From Lichenibacterium dinghuense (GTDB lineage: Bacteria; Pseudomonadota; Alphaproteobacteria; Rhizobiales; Beijerinckiaceae): a DNA stretch of 64,000 nucleotides. A program made the translations under genes and the position numbers. The notes under the pieces are model-generated. The model was not told the DNA's origin and did no database searches. It worked only from the letters and a program-made list of their open reading frames with translations. Position 1 is the first letter of the stretch; every line of letters starts with the position of its first letter. The DNA is taken from contig NZ_JAJLMN010000001.1 of the NCBI RefSeq assembly GCF_021730615.1, positions 4,351,501 to 4,415,500 of the forward strand. The letters are read 5' to 3'. This document shows positions 1-13,246 of the stretch, in pieces.

Positions 1-505
1 CGGCCTTCTCGACGGCCGCGAGGTCGTCCGACACGCCGACGACCTTGGTGGCGCGGTCGAGCTCCGCGTCGGCGAAGCGATCGACCACCGTGGGGTCGAA
101 TTTCACCGTCCAGGCCTCGCGGTCGACGTGCGGGGCGTCCTTCTTCGTGATGAACCAGTCCTCGGCGGTGTAGAGCCAGGCGTCGAGGCCGTGGTCGGCG
201 ATGACCTTGATGGCCTCGCGCGTCACGTCGGGCGGCAGCGTCTTCTCCTCGATGACGCTGAGGTCCGGCTTCACCATGGCGCCGCCGTTGAAGCCCGCGA
301 TCATGGTCTCGATGTGCAGGGGCTCGATCAGCATGGCCATGCCGCGCGGCGGCCGGCCGCTCGTCACCGCGAACTTGATGCCGGCCTCGTGCAGCGCCGC
401 CACGGCCTTGACGGCGCGCTCGGTCAGCACCTTGTCCTTGGTCACCACCGTGCCGTCGACGTCGGCCAGCAGCAGCGAGATCTTGCCCTTCGGTCGGTCG
501 GACAC
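1..505 (-). CDS. HAD-superfamily (Cof-type) phosphatase, 3' end cut off by window
   Basis: The first 168 codons of a HAD-type sugar-phosphate phosphatase, read from a GTG at 505-503 (V-SDRPKGKISLLLADVDGT). The catalytic motif I DVDGT lies at residues 15-19, and the Cof/SupH-like features TSGRPPRG and GFNGGAMV follow, so it belongs to the same subfamily as the next gene upstream (517-1344). The GTG lies 11 nt after the stop of that paralogue, so the two are co-transcribed tandem paralogues at the end of the pentose phosphate operon. The C-terminal motifs (GDGxND) lie outside the window. Substrate unknown; a sugar phosphate is likely from family and context. Confidence 0.85.
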   Translation of the reverse strand, partial: MSDRPKGKISLLLADVDGTVVTKDKVLTERAVKAVAALHEAGIKFAVTSGRPPRGMAMLIEPLHIETMIAGFNGGAMVKPDLSVIEEKTLPPDVTREAIKVIADHGLDAWLYTAEDWFITKKDAPHVDREAWTVKFDPTVVDRFADAELDRATKVVGVSDDLAAVEKA

Positions 506-516
506 GGCTTTCCTCC

Positions 517-1344
517 TCAGGCCCGCAGCACGTAGCGCTCGATGGCCTCGGCGAAGCCGTCGTGCTCGCAATCACCCGTGACGGCGTCGGCCGCGGCCTT
601 GACCTCGTCGGAGCCGTTGCCCATGGCGACGCCGAAGCCCGCGGCCTCCAGCATCGGGATGTCGTTGGTGCCGTCGCCGATCGTCAGCACCGCCGAGACC
701 GGCACGCCGAAGGCCTTGGCGAGGCTCGCCACCGCCTCGCCCTTGTGGGCGCGCGGGTTGGTGACGTCGAGGTAATAGGCCTGCGACCGCGTCGCGATGG
801 CGTCGGCGCCGAGCGCGCGCTGCAGCATCGCCTCGCAGGCGGCGAGGTGGGGGTGGTCGTTGCAGGAGCCGATCACCTTGAGCACGCGGCCGTAGAGCGC
901 CTCGGCGAAGTCGTCGACCACCACAGGCTCCTGGCCGATGGTGCGCGTCTCGAGCGGGACGTTGTCGCCCTTCGGGTCGCGGATGTACCAGTGCTCGTCG
1001 GTGAAGAGCCAGGGGTCGAGGCCCTGCTCGCGCAGCAGCGCCACGGCGCGGCGGGCGATCGCGGGGGCGAGCAGCTTCTCCTCGACGATGTTGAGGTCGC
1101 CGTCCACCACGGCGCCGCCGTTGATGGCCGCCGCCGTCACCTTCATGCCCAGCAAGGCGAAGACGCCGCGCAGCCCGACGGGCGGGCGCGCGGTCGTCAC
1201 CGTGAAGCCCACGCCGCGCTCAGCCAGCGCCGCGATGGCGGCGCGGGTGCGGGGCGTCAGCTCCTTGGCGTGGTTGACCAGCGTGCCGTCGATGTCGGAG
1301 ACGACGAGGCGGATCGGCTCCGCCGGTTGGACGCGCCCCGTCAC
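517..1344 (-). CDS. HAD-superfamily (Cof-type) sugar-phosphate phosphatase
   Basis: A complete 275-residue HAD hydrolase. Motif I DIDGT is near residue 16, motif II is the TTARPPVG region, and the C-terminal motif GDGTND precedes the acidic metal site. Residue pattern and length fit the Cof/SupH subfamily (cap type C2B), which dephosphorylates sugar phosphates in the cytoplasm. The GTG start at 1344 overlaps the zwf stop (GTGA arrangement), which fixes the start and implies translational coupling. With zwf, gnd, tal and tkt upstream in the same operon, a role in trimming a pentose-phosphate-pathway intermediate or side product is a reasonable inference, not shown by sequence. Confidence 0.88.
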   Translation of the reverse strand: MTGRVQPAEPIRLVVSDIDGTLVNHAKELTPRTRAAIAALAERGVGFTVTTARPPVGLRGVFALLGMKVTAAAINGGAVVDGDLNIVEEKLLAPAIARRAVALLREQGLDPWLFTDEHWYIRDPKGDNVPLETRTIGQEPVVVDDFAEALYGRVLKVIGSCNDHPHLAACEAMLQRALGADAIATRSQAYYLDVTNPRAHKGEAVASLAKAFGVPVSAVLTIGDGTNDIPMLEAAGFGVAMGNGSDEVKAAADAVTGDCEHDGFAEAIERYVLRA

Positions 1345-2933
1345 TTGGCGCCACCCTCCGGCTGCTCGGGCCCGGGGTCGAGCTTCACCGGCCGCCACGC
1401 GCGGTCGCCGTCGCGCGCCAGCATGAGGTCGGCCGCGACCGGGCCGGCCGTGCCGCCGACGTAGTTCGGGAAGTCGCGCGGGGCCGACTTGCCCCAGTGG
1501 TCCAGCACCTCGTCGACCACGCGCCAGGCTTCCTCGACTTGGTCGGCGCGCTGGAACAGCGTCTGGTCGCCCGTCATCACGTCGTAGAGCAGCGTCTCGT
1601 AGCCGACGTTCTGCTGCGCCGGAAACCAGTCCTTGTAGGCGAAGTTCATCTTCACGCTCTTCAGGTCCACGACGGGACCGGGGCGCTTCACCTCGAACTG
1701 CAGCGAGATGCCCTCGTCGGGCTGGATCTGGATGGCGAGCCAGTTCGCCTGGATGTCCGACGTCTTGGTCTCGGCGAAGAGCGCCATCGGGGCCGGCTTG
1801 AAGCGGATCGCGACCTCGCTGGTGCGGGTCGACATGTACTTGCCCGTGCGCAGGTAGAAGGGCACGCCCGCCCAGCGCCAGTTGTCGATGTCGAGCTTCA
1901 GAGCGACGTAGGTTTCGGTCTTGGAATGCAGGTCGACGTGGGGCTCGGCGCGGTAGGCCTTGGTGGATTTGCCCAGCACCGTGCCGGCGTCGTACTGGCC
2001 GCGCACGGCTTGCTCGGGCTTCACGGTCTTCATGGACTTGAAGACGTCGACCTTGCGCGAGCGGACGTCGTCGGCGTCGAACGACACCGGCGGCTCCATG
2101 GCGGTCATGGCGACGAGCTGGAACACGTGGTTCGGCATCATGTCGCGCAGCGCGCCGGTCGCCTCGTAGAACCCGCCGCGGCCCTCGACGCCCACCGTCT
2201 CGGCCACGGTGATCTGCACGTGGTCGATGTGGTCGCGGTTCCACAGCGGCTCGAACAGGCCGTTGGCGAAGCGGAAGGTCATGATGTTCTGGACCGTCTC
2301 CTTCCCGAGGAAGTGGTCGATCCGGTATACCTGATCCTCGCGCAGCACCTTGAGCACGCGGGCGTTCAGCGCCTTGGCGGAGGCGAGGTCGTGGCCGAAG
2401 GGCTTCTCGATGACGACGCGGCGCCACGCCTCGTCGCCGTCGGTCTCGGTCAGCTTCGCGGCGCCGAGGCCGTCCACCACCGTTCCGAAGAAGCGGTCCG
2501 CCACGGCGAGGTAGAACAGGACGTTGCCGCCCGTGTGGTGGCTGTTCTCGACCTCGGCGAGCTTGCCCTTCACAGACTCGAAGGTCTTCGGGTCCTCGAA
2601 GTCGCCCTTGAGGTAGAACATGCGGGACTTCAGCCAGTCCCAGGCTTTCGCGTCGATCTGCGAGGGGTCGAACTCGCCGGTCCCGCCGACGAAGCTGCGC
2701 ATCATCTCGTCGAGGCTGTCGCGCCAGCCGTCGTCGGAGCCGTCCGAATGGTCGACGCCGATGATCGCGAAATCGTCCGGTAGCAGGCCGGTGGTGGCGA
2801 GGTTGTAGAGCGCAGGGGTGACGAGGCGCTTGGTCAGGTCGCCGCCGCCGCCGAAGATCACCATGGCGCAGGCGCCGGCCTTCGGCGTCGAGCTGTCGGG
2901 GGCGGCCGAGGCCGCGACGGTCTGCTCGCCCAT
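1341..2933 (-). CDS. zwf: glucose-6-phosphate 1-dehydrogenase
   Basis: Oxidises glucose 6-phosphate to 6-phosphogluconolactone with NAD(P)+, the first step of the oxidative pentose phosphate and Entner-Doudoroff routes. The 530-residue protein shows the dinucleotide-binding GGGGDLTKR (28-36, a variant of GASGDLxxR), EKPFG (176-180) and the substrate-binding signature RIDHFLGKE (204-212) with the catalytic His-Asp region. The length is slightly above the usual 490-510 because of a roughly 20-residue Ala/Ser-rich N-terminal extension. It sits 12 bp after gnd and overlaps the HAD phosphatase start. No 6-phosphogluconolactonase gene is visible in the cluster. Confidence 0.97.
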   Translation of the reverse strand: MGEQTVAASAAPDSSTPKAGACAMVIFGGGGDLTKRLVTPALYNLATTGLLPDDFAIIGVDHSDGSDDGWRDSLDEMMRSFVGGTGEFDPSQIDAKAWDWLKSRMFYLKGDFEDPKTFESVKGKLAEVENSHHTGGNVLFYLAVADRFFGTVVDGLGAAKLTETDGDEAWRRVVIEKPFGHDLASAKALNARVLKVLREDQVYRIDHFLGKETVQNIMTFRFANGLFEPLWNRDHIDHVQITVAETVGVEGRGGFYEATGALRDMMPNHVFQLVAMTAMEPPVSFDADDVRSRKVDVFKSMKTVKPEQAVRGQYDAGTVLGKSTKAYRAEPHVDLHSKTETYVALKLDIDNWRWAGVPFYLRTGKYMSTRTSEVAIRFKPAPMALFAETKTSDIQANWLAIQIQPDEGISLQFEVKRPGPVVDLKSVKMNFAYKDWFPAQQNVGYETLLYDVMTGDQTLFQRADQVEEAWRVVDEVLDHWGKSAPRDFPNYVGGTAGPVAADLMLARDGDRAWRPVKLDPGPEQPEGGAK

Positions 2934-2945
2934 CGTCGCGCCTCC

Positions 2946-3971
2946 TCAGACGGGCTTCGGGCCGGTGGCGGCGCCCTCCGGCGCCGGCGCGTCGCGGTGC
3001 TCGACGTGGCCGCCGAAGCCGAACCGCATGGCGGACAGCGTGCGCTCGCCGAAGGTGTGGGCCTCGCGCGAGCGGAAGCGGGCGTAAAGCGCCGCCGACA
3101 GCACGTTGACCGGCACCGCCTCCTCGATGGCCGCCTCGATGGTCCAGCGTCCCTCGCCGGAATCGTCGACGACGCCGGAGAAGTGCTCGAGGTTCGGGCT
3201 CGCCGTCAGGGCCGAGGCCGTGAGGTCGAGCAGCCAGGACGAGATCACGCTGCCGCGCCGCCACACCTCGGCGATGTCGGTGAGGTTGAGGTCGAAGCGC
3301 TCGCTCTCGGTCAGCTCGGGCGAGTTCTTCATCTTGAGGACGTCGAAGCCCTCGGCATAGGCCTGCATCAGGCCGTATTCGATGCCGTTGTGGACCATCT
3401 TGACGAAGTGGCCGGCGCCGGTCGGGCCGGCGTGGATGTAGCCGCGCTCGGCGCGGGTGTCGGAGATCTTCTCGCGGCCGGGCGTGCGGGGGATGTCGCC
3501 CATGCCGGGCGCCAGCGCGTCGAGGATCGGGTCGAGCGTGTCGACCGCCTCCTTGGCGCCGCCGATCATCATGCAGTAGCCGCGCTCCAAGCCCCACACG
3601 CCGCCCGACGTGCCGACGTCGACGTAGTGGATGCCCTTCTTGCGCAGGTCCTGGCCGCGGTGGATGTCGTCCTTGTAGAAGGAGTTGCCACCGTCGATGA
3701 TGATGTCGCCCTCCGACAGGAGGTCGCCGAGCTTGTAGACCGCGTCGTGGGTGATCGTGCCCGCGGGCAGCATCACCCAGACGATCCGCGGCGTCTCGGT
3801 GAACTTCGACACCATGTCCTCGAGGCTCTCGGCCCCGACCGCGCCGTCGTCGACGAGGTCGTGCACGGCGCGCGCGTTGCGGTCGAAGGCGATGCAGTGG
3901 TGCCCGTGGCGCTGGAGCCGCCGCACGATGTTGCCGCCCATGCGGCCGAGACCGATCACGCCGATTTGCAT
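2946..3971 (-). CDS. gnd: 6-phosphogluconate dehydrogenase, decarboxylating (short form)
   Basis: Converts 6-phosphogluconate to ribulose 5-phosphate and CO2. At 341 residues it is the short, single C-terminal-helical-domain type (GntZ/YqeC-like, often NAD-preferring), not the 470-residue E. coli form. Visible motifs: the N-terminal Rossmann GxGxMG ([12 protein letters not shown], 3-14), DGGNS (93-97), and the catalytic region with K191 and HNGIEYG (194-200). The start ATG is unambiguous because the Rossmann strand begins at residue 2. It lies between tal (122 bp upstream, with a strong hairpin) and zwf. Confidence 0.96.
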   Translation of the reverse strand: MQIGVIGLGRMGGNIVRRLQRHGHHCIAFDRNARAVHDLVDDGAVGAESLEDMVSKFTETPRIVWVMLPAGTITHDAVYKLGDLLSEGDIIIDGGNSFYKDDIHRGQDLRKKGIHYVDVGTSGGVWGLERGYCMMIGGAKEAVDTLDPILDALAPGMGDIPRTPGREKISDTRAERGYIHAGPTGAGHFVKMVHNGIEYGLMQAYAEGFDVLKMKNSPELTESERFDLNLTDIAEVWRRGSVISSWLLDLTASALTASPNLEHFSGVVDDSGEGRWTIEAAIEEAVPVNVLSAALYARFRSREAHTFGERTLSAMRFGFGGHVEHRDAPAPEGAATGPKPV

Positions 3972-4055
3972 CGCTGAAGCCCTCTGAAGTGCGGGGGACG
4001 CCGGCTCGGCCGCGTCGTTGTGTTCTGTTCCGAAAGGCGCGCGGCCTTCCGCGGA

Positions 4056-4078
4056 GGTCCGGGGCGGGGCCCCGGACC
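4056..4078 (-). terminator. GC hairpin between tal and gnd
   Basis: A perfect 10-bp inverted repeat (ggtccggggc / gccccggacc) with a 3-nt loop begins 14 nt past the tal stop codon in the direction of transcription. There is no T-tract, so it is not a textbook intrinsic terminator. In a GC-rich genome it may still act as a partial terminator, an RNA-stability element or an attenuator that lowers gnd-zwf relative to tkt-tal. Confidence 0.4.
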
Positions 4079-4092
4079 GGCACAGTCTCGGC

Positions 4093-5217
4093 TCAGGCCG
4101 CCTTGCTGAACTCGCCGCGGCGCTTCTTCACGCCGCCGATGAGGTTGTCGAAGGCTTCCTCGAACTTCTTGATGCCGTCGAGGACGAGTTCGTGCGTGAT
4201 CTCGTCGAGCGAGATGCCGAGCTTCTCCAGCGCGGCCAGCGACGCTTCGGCGCCCGCGAGGTCGCTCTCGACCGAATCCTTGATGGCCGTGCCGTGGTCG
4301 CCGAAGGCCTTCATGGTCGCGGGCGGCATGGTGTTGACCGTGCCGAGGCCGATGATGTTGTCGACGTAGTAGGTGTCGGGCAGCGACTTCGACTTGGTGC
4401 CGGTCGAGGCCCACAGCAGCCTCTGCGGGTGTGCGCCCTTGGCGGCCAGCTTCTCCCAGCGGGGGCCGGAGAAGATCTCCTTGCCGCGCTGGTAGGCGCG
4501 CTTGGCGTTGGCGATGGCGATCTTGCCCTTCGCCTTCTCCACCAGCGCCGGGTCGGCGTCCTCGAGGGCGTCGATCTTGGCGTCGGCCGCCGAGTCGATG
4601 CGGCTCAGGAAGAAGCTCGCGACGGAGGCCACGCGGGACACGTCCCCGCCCTTGGCGGCCAGCTCCTCGAGGCCCGCGATATAGGCGTTGGCCACGTCCT
4701 CGTAGGCCTTCACGGCGAACAGCAGCGTGACGTTGACGTTGATGCCTTCGGCGATCGTGGCCTGGATGGCGGGCGTGCCCGCGTCCGTGCCGGGGATCTT
4801 GATCATGAGGTTGGGGCGGTCCACCGCCTTCCACAGCCGCTTGGCGTCCTTCTTGGTCGCTTCGGTGTCGTTGGCGATGTTGGGCGCCACCTCCAGGCTG
4901 ACGAAGCCGTCGCCGCCGTCCGCCTTCTCGTAGACGGGGCGGAACACGTCGGCGGCGGCCTGGATGTCCGCGATCGCGATGGTCTCGTAGACCGTCATGT
5001 CGTCGGCGTCGCCCTTGCCGAGCATCTCCTTCAGCACGTCGTCGTAGTCGTGCGTCAAGCCGATCGCCTTCTCGAAGATCGAGGGGTTCGAGGTCAGGCC
5101 CTTCAGGCCGTGGTTGTCGATGAGGTTTTTGAGCTCGCCGGAGGACATGAGCGTCCGGTGGAGGTCGTCGAGCCAGGGGGACTGACCGCAGGCTTCGAGC
5201 TGTTGCAACGGGTTCAT
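4093..5217 (-). CDS. tal: transaldolase (TalB/long bacterial type)
   Basis: Transfers dihydroxyacetone units between sedoheptulose 7-phosphate and glyceraldehyde 3-phosphate via a Schiff-base lysine. At 374 residues it is the long form found in actinobacteria and many alphaproteobacteria. The family signature [13 protein letters not shown] lies at about residues 40-52, and [12 protein letters not shown] carries a conserved Ser/Lys stretch of the C-terminal half. The ATG at 5217 is preceded by a GGAG-type ribosome site. It follows tkt with a hairpin-containing gap of 61 bp and belongs to the same operon as gnd and zwf. Confidence 0.95.
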   Translation of the reverse strand: MNPLQQLEACGQSPWLDDLHRTLMSSGELKNLIDNHGLKGLTSNPSIFEKAIGLTHDYDDVLKEMLGKGDADDMTVYETIAIADIQAAADVFRPVYEKADGGDGFVSLEVAPNIANDTEATKKDAKRLWKAVDRPNLMIKIPGTDAGTPAIQATIAEGINVNVTLLFAVKAYEDVANAYIAGLEELAAKGGDVSRVASVASFFLSRIDSAADAKIDALEDADPALVEKAKGKIAIANAKRAYQRGKEIFSGPRWEKLAAKGAHPQRLLWASTGTKSKSLPDTYYVDNIIGLGTVNTMPPATMKAFGDHGTAIKDSVESDLAGAEASLAALEKLGISLDEITHELVLDGIKKFEEAFDNLIGGVKKRRGEFSKAA

Positions 5218-5244
5218 GGCGGGTCTCCTGCCCGGGAACGGGGT

Positions 5245-5273
5245 CGGGCGCCGGCCTCGCCGGCCGGCGCCCG
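5245..5273 (-). terminator. GC hairpin between tkt and tal
   Basis: A perfect 11-bp inverted repeat (cgggcgccggc / gccggcgcccg) with a 7-nt loop starts 5 nt after the tkt stop. It lacks a T-tract. Position and strength match the hairpin after tal, so both genes of the lower pathway are followed by a stem. Likely an mRNA-stability or partial termination element. Confidence 0.4.
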
Positions 5274-5278
5274 GTTGA

Positions 5279-7363
<2,085 letters not shown>

Positions 7364-7593
7364 GGTTTCCCCTCTCGCCCGCTCGTCGGTCACGTTCGGA
7401 CCCGCAGCCGTGCTAGCTCAAGCTCGGCCGTAGGTCCACGCGCGGCGGCACGGCGTCGTTCATGCAACGTCAGAACCTTTCCCTGCCGTTTTGGTTCAAC
7501 GCGCCGCGCGCCAGGGCCGGACCGCGCTTGCGCCGGCGGGTCGGCCCCGCGAGGATGCGCGCGGTTTCGGCGAATCGGGGGGACGGCGCTGCC

Positions 7594-8091
7594 ATGCTGG
7601 CGAGGCGGTTTGCGATGGCGGTCGGCCTGCTGCTGGGGATCGTGTTCTCGCAGGCGCCGGAGTTCGTGCAGCAGTACCGGCAGCGGCTCGGCGGCGCGGT
7701 CGACGAGCTCAAGCGCACCATCGCGCAGTTTGACGCCGAGGCGGGCGCGCAGTCGCTCACCCGCGAGGCCGGCATCGCGCGGCTCAGATCCAACGCCGAC
7801 CCTCTGGTGCAGGCGCGCGGCACCGACCTCGATGGCGACGTCGCGCGCGAGCGGCGGCTCGAAGCGCAGGACCGCGCCTTCGACGACGCCGGGCCGGTCG
7901 GGCGCTACTGGGTCTTCGCCGAGCGCTTCGATCCCGAGATCGCCGGCCGGGCCTACGCGATCTTCCAGCCCGCCGTGCCGGTCACCGCCGGGGGGCTCGT
8001 CGCGGCGGCCGTGGGCTTCGTGGCGGGCTACGGCGGGACGCGCCTCCTCGCGTCGCCGTTCCGCCGGCGGCGGATCGCCGTGCCGGCCTGA
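7594..8091 (+). CDS. DUF2937 family membrane protein
   Basis: A 165-residue protein with one N-terminal membrane segment (LARRFAMAVGLLLGIVFSQA), a central soluble or coiled region (residues 20-125, EFVQQYRQRLGGAVDEL onward) and a second hydrophobic segment near 130-150 (VPVTAGGLVAAAVGFVAGYGG). This arrangement matches the DUF2937 family, of unknown function. The ATG at 7594 has a GGGGGGA site 8-10 nt upstream; a longer reading frame begins at 7462 but its Arg/Pro-rich lead looks non-coding. It is divergent from tkt and convergent with crcB (3-bp gap). Confidence 0.75.
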   Translation: MLARRFAMAVGLLLGIVFSQAPEFVQQYRQRLGGAVDELKRTIAQFDAEAGAQSLTREAGIARLRSNADPLVQARGTDLDGDVARERRLEAQDRAFDDAGPVGRYWVFAERFDPEIAGRAYAIFQPAVPVTAGGLVAAAVGFVAGYGGTRLLASPFRRRRIAVPA

Positions 8092-8094
8092 CCG

Positions 8095-8526
8095 TCAGGC
8101 GTCCTCCTCGACGGAGGCCTGCACCACCGACACGGCGCCGCCGTTGAGCTGCGCCGCGGCGAGGTGGCCGACCGCCACGGCGCAGAGGCACAGCACCACC
8201 GAGACTCCGACGTTGACCAGCGCGCGGCCCACCGCGCCGGCGCGCAGGAGGTCGAAGGTCTGCAGGCTGAACGACGAGAAGGTGGTGAAGCCGCCGCACA
8301 GCCCCACCAGCACGAAGAGGCGCAGGTTCTCCGGCACGGGATAGCGCCCGTGCGCCAGCGTCAGCGTGCCGAAGAAGCCGATCACGAAGGAGCCCGCGAT
8401 GTTGATGATCACCGTGCCCCAGGGCAGGCTCCCGCTGATCGGCGCCATGGCGAGGGCCAGCGCGTAGCGGCCGAAGGTGCCGATGGCGCCGCCGAGCGCC
8501 ACGACGAGGCAGGTGGTGAGGTTCAT
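8095..8526 (-). CDS. crcB: fluoride ion channel CrcB/Fluc
   Basis: A 143-residue, four-helix dual-topology fluoride channel that protects against fluoride. Diagnostic features: [10 protein letters not shown] in helix 1, the polar track [15 protein letters not shown] in helix 2, and [12 protein letters not shown] in helix 3, where the Phe residues and the Na+-binding break lie. The usual family length is 120-130; there is a short acidic C-terminal tail here (SVEEDA). The internal ATG at 8526 is used; the upstream extension of the frame to 8895 is the shadow of def. I looked for a fluoride riboswitch in the 139-bp divergent gap and did not find one. Confidence 0.93.
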   Translation of the reverse strand: MNLTTCLVVALGGAIGTFGRYALALAMAPISGSLPWGTVIINIAGSFVIGFFGTLTLAHGRYPVPENLRLFVLVGLCGGFTTFSSFSLQTFDLLRAGAVGRALVNVGVSVVLCLCAVAVGHLAAAQLNGGAVSVVQASVEEDA

Positions 8527-8665
8527 GGGCGCGTCTCCGGGTCGTGCTCGCCTTCCCACGGCCCCGCCGGCCGCGCAATCGTCCGACGGGCGCGGCGGGC
8601 CCGCGAATTGACCGGCGGTGCCTGCGTGCCTATGTCGGGGGGCTCCCCCGCCCGCCGAGTCCGCC

Positions 8666-9271
8666 ATGGCAATCCGCCAGATCCTCACGCTGCCCGACAA
8701 CCTCCTGCGCCAGAAGTCCGAGCGCGTGCTGAAGGTCGACGGGCCGGTCCGGGCGGCGCTCGACGACATGATCGAGACCATGTACGACGCGCCCGGCATC
8801 GGCCTCGCCGGCGTGCAGGTCGGCATCATGCAGCGGCTCGTGGTGATCGACGTCGCCCGCAAGGACGAGCCGCCCCAGCCCCTGTTCCTGGTCAACCCCG
8901 AGATCGTCCGGTCCTCGCCCGAGCTCGCGGTCTACGAGGAGGGCTGCCTGTCGATCCCGGACTATTACGAGGACGTCGAGCGGCCCGAACGGGTGCGCGT
9001 GCGCTTCCTCGACCGCCACGGCGCCGAATGCGAGATGGAGGCCGACGGCCTGCTCGCGACCGCGATCCAGCACGAGATCGACCACCTCGACGGCGTGCTC
9101 TTCATCGACCACATCTCGCGCCTGAAGCGCGAGCGGGTGACCAAGCGCTTCGCCAAGGCGGCGCGCTTCGCGGAGGGCGACGCGCGCGAGCCGCGCCCGG
9201 CGCCCCGCGCCGCCATGGGGGCGCGCAAGCCCGCGCCGCCGGCCGAGCCGCCCGCCGAACCCGTGGCCTGA
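8666..9271 (+). CDS. def: peptide deformylase
   Basis: Removes the formyl group from the N-terminal methionine of nascent proteins. The 201-residue protein has all three motifs: [10 protein letters not shown] (44-53), EEGCLSIP (91-98, metal ligand C94) and HEIDHLDG (136-143, two metal His and the catalytic Glu). The C-terminus carries an Ala/Pro-rich tail of about 25 residues beyond the catalytic core. The ATG at 8666 is supported by the family N-terminus ([14 protein letters not shown]). It begins the def-fmt-truA run: fmt starts 8 bp downstream. Confidence 0.97.
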   Translation: MAIRQILTLPDNLLRQKSERVLKVDGPVRAALDDMIETMYDAPGIGLAGVQVGIMQRLVVIDVARKDEPPQPLFLVNPEIVRSSPELAVYEEGCLSIPDYYEDVERPERVRVRFLDRHGAECEMEADGLLATAIQHEIDHLDGVLFIDHISRLKRERVTKRFAKAARFAEGDAREPRPAPRAAMGARKPAPPAEPPAEPVA

Positions 9272-9279
9272 CGGGTCCC

Positions 9280-10206
9280 ATGCGCGTCGTCTTCATGGGC
9301 ACGCCGGCCTTCGCGGTGCCGGTGCTGAGCGAACTGGTGGGGCAGGGGCACGAGATCGCCGCCGTCTACACCCGCGCGCCGGCCCGCTCGGGCCGCGGCA
9401 TGGCGGAGACGCCCTCGCCGGTCCACGCGCTGGCGTCTCGGCTCGGCGCGCCCGTGCACCATCCGGCGAGCCTGAAGGGCGCGGAGGCCGCGGCGGCGTT
9501 CCGGGCCCACGAGGCCGACCTCGCCGTGGTGGTGGCCTACGGTCTGATCCTGCCGCAGGCGGTGCTCGACGCGCCGCGCCTCGGCTGCGTCAACCTCCAC
9601 GGCTCGATCCTGCCGCGCTGGCGGGGGGCCGCGCCGATCCAGCGCGCCGTGATGGCGGGCGACGCCGAGAGCGGCGTCGCGGTGATGCGGATGGAGGCCG
9701 GGCTCGACACCGGCCCGGTCGGCATGGAGGAGCGCGTCCGCATCACGCCCGACATGACGGCCGGCGACCTGCACGACCGCCTGGCGGTGATCGGCGCCGA
9801 CCTGATGGGACGCGCCGTCGGCGCGATGGAGCGCGGCACGCTGCAGTTCCGCCCGCAGCCGGAAGAGGGCGTCACCTACGCGGCCAAGATCGACAAGGCC
9901 GAGGCCCGCATCGACTGGACGCGGCCGGCCCGCGAGGTGCTCAGCCACGTCATGGGCCTGTCGCCCTTTCCCGGCGCCTTCTTCGAGGCCGACCTCGGCC
10001 ACGGGCCGGAGCGCGTCAAGGTGCTGCGCGCGAGGCTCGCGGACGCGTCCGGCGCGCCCGGCGCGACGGTCGACGACGCGCTGACGGTCGCCTGCGGGGA
10101 GGGCGCGGTGGCGCTGACCAGCCTGCAGCGCGCCGGCAAGGCGCCGCTCCCCGCGGTGGACCTGCTGCGCGGCCGGCCCGTGCCGGCCGGCACGCGGCTG
10201 GGTTGA
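9280..10206 (+). CDS. fmt: methionyl-tRNA formyltransferase
   Basis: Formylates Met-tRNAfMet using 10-formyltetrahydrofolate, the counterpart of the deformylase just upstream. The 308-residue protein has the catalytic formyltransferase motif with N105, H107 and [13 protein letters not shown] (109-121), and D143 within GLDTGP. The C-terminal OB-like domain is present, giving normal family length (about 310). The ATG at 9280 follows the def stop by 8 bp. The TGA stop overlaps the truA ATG (TGATG), so the three genes are translationally linked. Confidence 0.97.
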   Translation: MRVVFMGTPAFAVPVLSELVGQGHEIAAVYTRAPARSGRGMAETPSPVHALASRLGAPVHHPASLKGAEAAAAFRAHEADLAVVVAYGLILPQAVLDAPRLGCVNLHGSILPRWRGAAPIQRAVMAGDAESGVAVMRMEAGLDTGPVGMEERVRITPDMTAGDLHDRLAVIGADLMGRAVGAMERGTLQFRPQPEEGVTYAAKIDKAEARIDWTRPAREVLSHVMGLSPFPGAFFEADLGHGPERVKVLRARLADASGAPGATVDDALTVACGEGAVALTSLQRAGKAPLPAVDLLRGRPVPAGTRLG

Positions 10207-10946
10207 TGTTCCGCTACAAGCTGACGATCGAATACGACGGCGCGGGCTTCGTCGGCTGGCAGCGGCAGGCGAACGGCCCGTCGATCCAGGGGGCGCTGGA
10301 GACGGCCGCGGCGCCGCTCGGCTGCCCGCCGGGCGGGATGCACGGCGCCGGCCGCACCGATTCCGGCGTCCACGCCACCGGGCAGGTGGCGCACCTCGAC
10401 CTCGCCAAGGACTACCGCACCGACAGCGTGCGCGACGCCGTCAACGCGAACCTCAAGCCGCACCGCATCGCGATCCGCGCCGCCGAGCGCGTGGCCGGAG
10501 ACTTCGACGCGCGCCACTCTGCGGTGCGGCGCCGCTACCTGTACCGCATCGTCAACCGCCGCGCCCCGCTGGCGCTCGACGCCGGCCAGCGCTGGCTCGT
10601 GAAGCCCGCGCTCGACGCCGAAGCCATGCACGCGGCCGCGCAGGGCCTACTCGGCATGCACGACTTCACCACCTTCCGCGACAGCGAGTGCCAGGCCGCG
10701 AGCCCCGTGCGCACCCTCGACGGCTTCACGGTGGAGCGCGACGGCGAGGCGATCGAGATCCGCGTCTGGGCGCGCTCCTTCCTGCACCGGCAGGTGCGCT
10801 CCATGGTGGGCTCGGTCGCGATGGTGGGACTCGGCCGCTGGAGCGCCGCCGACCTGCGCTCCGCCCTCGACGCCCGCGACCGACGCCGCTGCGGCCAGGT
10901 GGCGCCGGCCGATGGGCTCTACCTCACCCACGTCGATTATCCCTGA
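10206..10946 (+). CDS. truA: tRNA pseudouridine(38-40) synthase
   Basis: Isomerises uridines 38, 39 and 40 in the tRNA anticodon arm. The 246-residue protein has the catalytic motif GRTDSGVHA (49-57) with nucleophile D52, and the C-terminal motifs [13 protein letters not shown] and GLYL typical of TruA. The ATG at 10206 overlaps the fmt stop; the TTG three bases earlier is an unlikely alternative. Third gene of the def-fmt-truA translation and tRNA-modification run. Confidence 0.97.
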   Translation: MFRYKLTIEYDGAGFVGWQRQANGPSIQGALETAAAPLGCPPGGMHGAGRTDSGVHATGQVAHLDLAKDYRTDSVRDAVNANLKPHRIAIRAAERVAGDFDARHSAVRRRYLYRIVNRRAPLALDAGQRWLVKPALDAEAMHAAAQGLLGMHDFTTFRDSECQAASPVRTLDGFTVERDGEAIEIRVWARSFLHRQVRSMVGSVAMVGLGRWSAADLRSALDARDRRRCGQVAPADGLYLTHVDYP

Positions 10947-11030
10947 CGAAGAGTGCGACCGCGACGGGCGCTCCGGCGTTGCGCTTCCCGTCGCCGCTTT
11001 CGCGCGGCCAACCTTCGGAAGGGCGCCGCC

Positions 11031-11852
11031 GTGGCCGACACGCTGTCACAGGACATCGAACTCAACGACGGCCGCGCCATGCCGCGGCTCGGCCTCGGCG
11101 TGTGGCAGACGCCCGCCGGCGAGGCGGCGCGCATCATGCGGGAGGCGATCGCGGCGGGCTACAGCGCCGTCGACACCGCCTCGGCCTACAACAACGAGGA
11201 GGGAGTCGGCGAGGGACTCGCGGGCAGCGACGTCTTCCTCACCACCAAGCTGTGGAACGCCGACCAGGGCTTCGACTCCACGCTGCGCGCCTTCGAGGCC
11301 AGCGCCGGGCGGCTCAAGCGCGCGTCGGTCGACCTTTACCTGATCCACTGGCCCGCGCCGAAGAAGGCGCTCTTCGTCGACACGTGGCGCGCCCTGGTGC
11401 GGCTGCGCCAGGAGGGCCGCGCGACGTCGATCGGCGTGTCCAACTTCAACGCCGACCACCTAGAGCGTATCATCGGCGAGACGGGCGTGACGCCGGCCGT
11501 GAACCAGATCGAGCTCCACCCGCAGTTCCAGCAGCGCGCTCTGCGCGAGGTGCACGACCGGCTCGGCATCCGCACCGAATCCTGGAGCCCGCTCGGCCGC
11601 GGCAAGTTCCTCGGCGAGCCCGCGCTCGCGGCCATCGCGCGGAAGCACCGCAAGACGGCGGCGCAGGTCGTGATCCGCTGGCACCTCGACGAGGGGCTGA
11701 TCGTGATCCCGAAGACCGTGAGCCCCGAGCGGCTGCGCGAGAACATCGACGTGTGGGACTTCGCGCTCGACGCCGACGACCGCGCCCGCATCGCGGCGCT
11801 CGACTCCGCCGACGGCCGCACCGGCCCCGACCCGCTGACGGCGACGTTCTGA
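11031..11852 (+). CDS. aldo/keto reductase (2,5-diketo-D-gluconate reductase type)
   Basis: A 273-residue NADPH-dependent TIM-barrel reductase. The catalytic tetrad is complete: D48, Y53 (AVDTASAYNNE), K73 (TTKLWN) and H106 (LIHWP). The cofactor-binding C-terminal pattern IPKTVSPERLRENIDVWDF is also present. It fits the AKR5/Dkg-like subgroup that reduces small aldehydes and ketones such as methylglyoxal or 2,5-diketogluconate. The GTG at 11031 has a GGAAGGG site 8 nt upstream; an upstream ATG frame at 10953 begins with an Arg-rich stretch and lies within non-coding sequence. The substrate is not predictable. Confidence 0.9.
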   Translation: MADTLSQDIELNDGRAMPRLGLGVWQTPAGEAARIMREAIAAGYSAVDTASAYNNEEGVGEGLAGSDVFLTTKLWNADQGFDSTLRAFEASAGRLKRASVDLYLIHWPAPKKALFVDTWRALVRLRQEGRATSIGVSNFNADHLERIIGETGVTPAVNQIELHPQFQQRALREVHDRLGIRTESWSPLGRGKFLGEPALAAIARKHRKTAAQVVIRWHLDEGLIVIPKTVSPERLRENIDVWDFALDADDRARIAALDSADGRTGPDPLTATF

Positions 11853-11886
11853 GGCGCGCGGCGGGACGAATGTGCGGGCGCGCGGG

Positions 11887-13179
<1,293 letters not shown>

Positions 13180-13246
13180 CACCCGCACGGGGAGCGTGAG
13201 ACAAGCTTGCGCGCCCGCGCCGACAGGCCCGCCCGGAGTCTTCCCC

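Noticed and set aside
517-4083. A 1188-codon minus-strand frame spanning the HAD, zwf and gnd genes
   Set aside because: Only its last part is real (HAD phosphatase from the GTG at 1344). The rest is the Arg/Pro-rich shadow of zwf and gnd in another frame.
8527-8665. Fluoride riboswitch in front of crcB
   Set aside because: I looked for the conserved GGxGAUGGxGUUCxCC core and pseudoknot and found no acceptable match.
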